From assembly GCF_902769175.1 (NCBI RefSeq), contig NZ_CACXNW010000028.1, positions 1 to 64,000 on the forward strand: a stretch of 64,000 nt of DNA, given 5' to 3'. This DNA is from an uncultured Methanobrevibacter sp. (lineage in GTDB: Archaea; Methanobacteriota; Methanobacteria; Methanobacteriales; Methanobacteriaceae). The notes under the pieces are model-generated. The model made no database searches, was not told the origin of the DNA, and worked only from the letters and a program-made list of their open reading frames with translations. Of the stretch, positions 60,013 to 64,000 are shown piece after piece (the stretch's first letter is position 1; every line of letters begins with the position of its first letter). The translations under genes were made by a program, and so were the position numbers.

Positions 60013-62215
60013 TTAAAAATCGATATTAACATTGGCAAGACTGAAGAAGAACTTGCATTCATCTAAAACATCATTCAAATAGTTCAAATATTCTAAAGAA
60101 GGATAAACAGCTATTTTATCATACTTAGCCATATCAATTAAAACATCAAGATAACTGATGGTTTCCCTATCCTCAATCTCTTGTATGTTTTCAAAAACCC
60201 TCTCTAAACTATCATTAGGATTATTTTCATTTAATGTGAAATCCCTTATTTTATTGTATCTTTCAATGATTTCATCATATTTTGCCCTTAAATTGTCATA
60301 ATTGTCAAGAAAATTATTATAGTTGCTGTAATTGTTAAAGCTGAATGAATTGGTAAAGCTTTGCCTTAAATAAGGAATAAATACTTCAAAATCAATTAGA
60401 TTAGACTCATCTATACTAATATTTAATTCAATTTCAGAGCCTTTAGGCAAATCATCAATGATGTCATCACCATCAATGAGTATTTCACCTAAAAATGTAT
60501 TGTAATTGGCTAAAATCAATTCTCCTGAATAAAATGATAATTTAATAAAGCTGTTTTCATTTCCATTTTCAATGGATTCTCTTGTAATGGCAATTTCTTT
60601 TCTCTATATTGGAATCTTTTCTCCCTTAAAGGCAATCACATGTGAAGAGTTGAATTTTCTGGAATAATCCTTTACAAATTCAATTTGAGATTCCAAATCA
60701 ATTGATTCATCATTATTCTTTAAGGTCAATGAAGAGTCTTCATCTAAATAAAGGTTAATGGAAGATGGAAGAATATTGCATCCTGGATTAATTGCCCTTT
60801 TATAGCTTATTGAATTGGTGGAATTTTCATCTATTTCCACTAAATTGTGATTTTCATCAAAAACATTGATTAAAAATTCATTATAATCATCATTGACTTC
60901 CAAACTCAACTTAAAGTTGCCGTCAATATCCAATTCCTGTTTTTTAACTGTTTCATTGCTTTTGGCATTTACTGCTTCAATTGAATAGTCTAAAAATGAA
61001 AATTTGCTCTCAAGGCTAAATACCTTTCCTTCTATATATATTGTCTTCAAATCCGATTCTTTCATAATCTAAAATCAATGCAAACTTATGGTTTTGAGGC
61101 TCAATGAACTGTTTTTCTATTGTTCCTGCATAAATGGAAGCTCCCTCTGCAATAACTGTCAATGGGTTTATGCCATATTCCAATGGTCTGTTGAATTCAT
61201 TTCTTAAAGTATCCCTTAATACAGAGCTTAGAGTAGATCCTCCCACCAAAATAATCCTTTCCACATCTTCGATAGATAAATAGCTCTCTTCCAATATTTC
61301 ATAGCAATGATTATATGTGGTTTTTAAAAATGGCTTCATTACATCAATCAAATTATTTTTGCTTAAGCTGCATTTAAAGTCATAGGAATCAAACAGGTTT
61401 TCAATAGTCACTTCATATTCCTCAATGTCAGATAATGCTATTTTGGCTTTCTCTGCTTCATTTTTAAGTATTGAAAATGCCTTAAGGTATTTTGGATTGT
61501 CTCTTCTAAAATCAGAAAGATTTAAGTCCTCCATTATCTTTGGTGTGAAATAGTCATCAACAATCTTCCAGTCAAACAGCTTTCCTCCTAAATTGTCTTC
61601 TCCGCTTGTTGCAAGCTTTTCTATCTCATGGCCATTTGCCTTAACCAAAGACACATCAAATGTACCTCCACCTAAGTCATAAACCATCCAAATGCCATTA
61701 TCCTGCTTTTTTGCCCTTAATCCATAGGCGATAGCTGCAGCAACAGGCTCTAAAATAAGGTAAACTGATTCAAATCCAGCAAGCTCTGCTGCTTCTTTAG
61801 TTGCTCTTGTCTTCAATGGGTTTGAATTTGCAGGAACAGTTATGACAATCTCTTTAATGTTCATCTTTGTCTCTTCATAAATGGATTTTTTCAAATCCTT
61901 TAATAGCTCTGATGAGAGCTGTTCTGGATACATCATTATATCAGATTTTTCAAAATGAAATGGAATGGGAAAGCCCATGTTAAGCTTGAATTCACTTACA
62001 GCATTTGATGGATCATTGATTACAGCATCCTTTGCCATTTTTCCCACATGAATTTCACCGGAATCATCTATAAATACAGCAGATGGAGTATGGTCTTCAC
62101 CTGTCAAGTGATTTCTAATGATTTCAGGCTCTTGACCATTAAAGCAAGCTATTATTGAATCGCTTGTTCCTAAGTCAATAGCAAAATCAACTGTGTTTCG
62201 TCTTGTTTCATTCAT
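60013..62215 (-). pseudogene. Hsp70 (DnaK)-like ATPase with a divergent C-terminus, two breaks
   Basis: About 734 residues merged. The actin-like ATPase domain is complete: phosphate-1 DFAIDLGTSDSIIACFNG, IVITVPANSNPLKTRATKEA, ILEPVAAAIAYGL, phosphate-2 VYDLGGGTFDVSLVK and adenosine motif IILVGGSTLSSVL. The chaperone substrate domain is replaced by about 330 residues of beta-rich sequence (YIEGKVFSLESKFSFLDYSI, SINLYLDEDSSLTLKN) and a helical end. A frameshift at about 61055 in an ATATATA run and a TAG at 60604-60606 interrupt it. ATG 62215 (MNETRRNTVDFAIDLG) follows GGGAAAGTGA. It is not the housekeeping DnaK and lacks the usual DnaJ/GrpE neighbours. It lies 120 bp after the kinase gene. Confidence 0.78.
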
Positions 62216-62335
62216 AAAAATCACTTTCCCTAATTTAACGATTTAATATTTGAATAAATATAATTTTAATGATTTATTTTGAATAAATGTAAATTTTTAC
62301 AATTTAATAATGTAGAAATATAAATTTTTGATAAG

Positions 62336-63867
62336 TTACATTCTCACGTCCTGTTTGTATAATGATAATTTATAAGCATAATCCTTTCTAATATCATCAT
62401 CAGATACCACTAAAAACTCCAATAGCTTAGAAGAATCTACCAATTTATTCTTTTTTGACAAAGCAATGCTTTCCTCAAGTATGGTATTTTTATCACAAGT
62501 CCTTAAGATATCTATTGAATCCTTATAAATTTCATTTATCCTATCATCTCTTTCCATTAGTTTATCCAAAGCTTCGATTGATCCCTTTAAATCCTTATCT
62601 TTTTCCAAATCTATAAATAAATCACATAAATTGATAAAATGACCATAGCTTTCCTTCAATATTGGATTATATGCAAAGGCTTCGTTTAACAAGTCAATAG
62701 CCAATTTGTAATTTTCTTCCTTTAGTGTAACTGTAAATGCTTCTGAAATCAATTTGGCATCAGGATAATCTCCTTTCCATAACCTAAGGGTCTTGGCATA
62801 AGTTTTTCTTATTTCATAATCCTTTAAAACTTCCTTTTCAAGAATGGAACTGGCTTCATCCAATCCATCTTCCATTTTAGCCAATCTGAATGCTTCTAAA
62901 ATATTGTCATTCAATATATAATCGTAATAGTATTTTTGCTCCTCTTTTGATTCCCTTTTATCACTCAAATAATCTTGATAATATGCATACTCCTTAAAAG
63001 TGTCAATTGCAATTTCCAAATCATATATAAATTCATTTGCATCCTTGTATCTTTTTTCAGGGTCTTTTTGTATGGATTTCATTACAATCTTGTCAATGAA
63101 CTTGGAATGTTTTCATCAAAAAGGCTTGGCAGCTTTAGGATTTTGTTCCATGGCCTTCCTTCCACAATGTCTTCAACCTCATATTCATCAATCTTATATG
63201 GGAATGAAGCTGTTAAAAGCAAGTAAAATATCACTCCCACTGCATAGACATCACTTTCAGTAGAAAAGATTCCCTTAAAGCATTCCGGTGCCATATATGG
63301 CTTTGTTCCACCTACTTCAAAGTCTTCTGATTTTGAACTCAATTCCCTTGCAAAGCCAAAGTCAGAGATTTTGATGATGATGTCTTCATCATCATTATAA
63401 TTCATAAGAATGTTTTTTTGTCTTCAAGTCCCTATGAATTATTGTCGGCTTTGATGAGTGGAGCGTATTCAATCCTAACAATATCTGTTTTATTATATTC
63501 AAACAAATATGGATTGGAATTGGCTCATGTTGATTGACATATGAATTTCCAAAGTTTTCCAAATCTCCGCCTGGAATGTACTCAAGTATAAAATAAGCAA
63601 AATCCCATATAATTCCTGCATCATATATATACTGATGATATTTTCTTGACGCAATTGTGATGCTATTCTCACTTCGTGAAATATGGGTTCGATATTTTTA
63701 GTGTTTTTTAGTGGTTCTTTGATTATTTTCATAGCCCTTTTGTCATTTAGGTAATTGTGTTTTACAAGGTAAACTTGAGCGTAAGATCATTCACATAAAA
63801 ACTTAATGACCTCATATTGACCATTGAAAAATTCTTCAACTATCTCTTTAACCTTTTCAAAATTCAA
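62336..63867 (-). pseudogene. Ser/Thr protein kinase with helical-repeat tail, four breaks
   Basis: About 510 residues merged. The start is a TTG at 63867 after GGTGGTAC. The glycine loop is CExSYAQVYLVKHNYLNDKR with TGA at 63787-63789 for Gly. The ATP-binding Lys is in RAMKIIKEP, the catalytic loop is IIHRDLKTKNILMNY, the metal motif is KISDFGFARE and the APE motif is YMAPECF. The C-lobe ends IQKDPEKRYKDANEF. Frameshifts lie at about 63622-63631, in the T-run 63412-63419 and at about 63100-63112. After the kinase domain about 230 residues of TPR-like helices follow (LAIDLLNEAFAYNPILKESY). It would phosphorylate Ser/Thr on partner proteins, perhaps the Hsp70-like protein. Confidence 0.82.
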
Positions 63868-63943
63868 AGTACCACCAAAAATTAAGATATCTTTTAAGAT
63901 TCAAAATTTAAATTATGTTTGCTGTAATTAAAAAATAATTAAA

Positions 63944-63970
63944 GGGCTTTAAAATTTAAATTACAAGCCC
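63944..63970 (-). terminator. Hairpin terminator of a gene beyond the window edge
   Basis: GGGCTT (63944-63949) and AAGCCC (63965-63970) pair, and on the - strand a T-rich run follows. Open frames on the - strand run off the edge and stop nearby (one ending KPGLVI with TAA at 63956-63958, another ending INLGL with TAA at 63961-63963). Which one is real cannot be decided, but a - strand gene probably ends here. Confidence 0.5.
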
Positions 63971-64000
63971 AGGTTTATTATTGCTTTGATAAGCATACCA

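Noticed and set aside
14731-60606. Pyrrolysine or a reassigned stop codon as explanation for in-frame TAGs
   Set aside because: All three stop codons occur, often together with frameshifts, the expected residues vary (Glu, Trp, Gly), and no pyrrolysine tRNA or synthetase gene is seen.
33473-63867. Integrated provirus or genomic island bounded by an integrase
   Set aside because: Two genes look phage-like, but no integrase, terminase, capsid, portal, transposase or tRNA attachment site is visible.
1-64000. tRNA or rRNA genes
   Set aside because: No cloverleaf-like GC-rich segment or rRNA-like block stands out in the AT-rich intergenic DNA; a tRNA scan would settle it.

Overview
The window looks like a chromosomal piece of a gut-type methanogenic archaeon of the Methanobacteriales, most likely Methanobrevibacter. 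The signs are very AT-rich DNA with long T- and A-runs between genes, archaeal ribosome binding sites (GGTGA/GGAGGTG), archaeal-only genes (L15e, Rpp30 and Pop5, proteasome alpha, SBDS, Rrp4/41/42, L37Ae, RpoP, Brix, Pcc1, prefoldin beta, DUF3194, geranylgeranyl reductase) and a large Ig-like adhesin of the kind common in Methanobrevibacter. The genus is inferred from gene content and style only.

Layout. 0.4-14.4 kb (+ strand) is the conserved archaeal exosome/proteasome/RNase P/ribosome supercluster. An oppositely oriented adhesin gene is inserted between rnp2 and psmA. 14.6-26.3 kb holds accessory metabolism and transport: a flavodoxin-ferredoxin protein, an NSS-type sodium symporter, two tandem ATP-grasp paralogues, a DHA2-like MFS exporter, a membrane-anchored hypothetical protein, a TetR regulator and a second MFS protein. 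27.2-33.3 kb holds geranylgeranyl reductase, an iron-uptake block (DtxR-type operator, FeoB, zinc-ribbon protein, DtxR-FeoA regulator), a HisA-like protein and a small membrane protein. 33.4-64 kb, mostly on the - strand, is an unusual island of eukaryote-like signalling genes: HD plus two RyR domains, a PPP-type phosphatase, three HEAT-like repeat proteins, two low-molecular-weight phosphatases each placed directly before a HEAT protein, a phage-like pair including a DUF2135-like protein, a beta-helix protein, a DUF4062-NACHT-WD40 (TEP1-like) STAND ATPase, an Hsp70-like ATPase and a Ser/Thr kinase with a helical tail. Only two housekeeping genes, glmS and the EF-2 gene, sit inside it.

How the genes may work together. 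The first block couples RNA decay and processing, protein turnover, ribosome maturation and tRNA modification, as in other archaea. The iron block looks like a self-contained, Fe-repressed uptake unit. The last 30 kb contains sensors (WD40, HEAT, RyR, beta-helix), NTP-driven switches (NACHT, Hsp70), a kinase and several phosphatases. This fits a protein-phosphorylation-based stress or virus-defence system, but that is inference from domain content and neighbourhood.

Quality warning. About twenty genes are interrupted by single in-frame stops, homopolymer frameshifts or altered start codons, including genes that should be essential (EF-2, glmS, rrp42). The coding frame resumes cleanly each time, so I give merged full-length genes and record each break. 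Draft-sequence error is the simplest explanation. Many intergenic regions also carry tandem repeats with units of about 30-65 bp.
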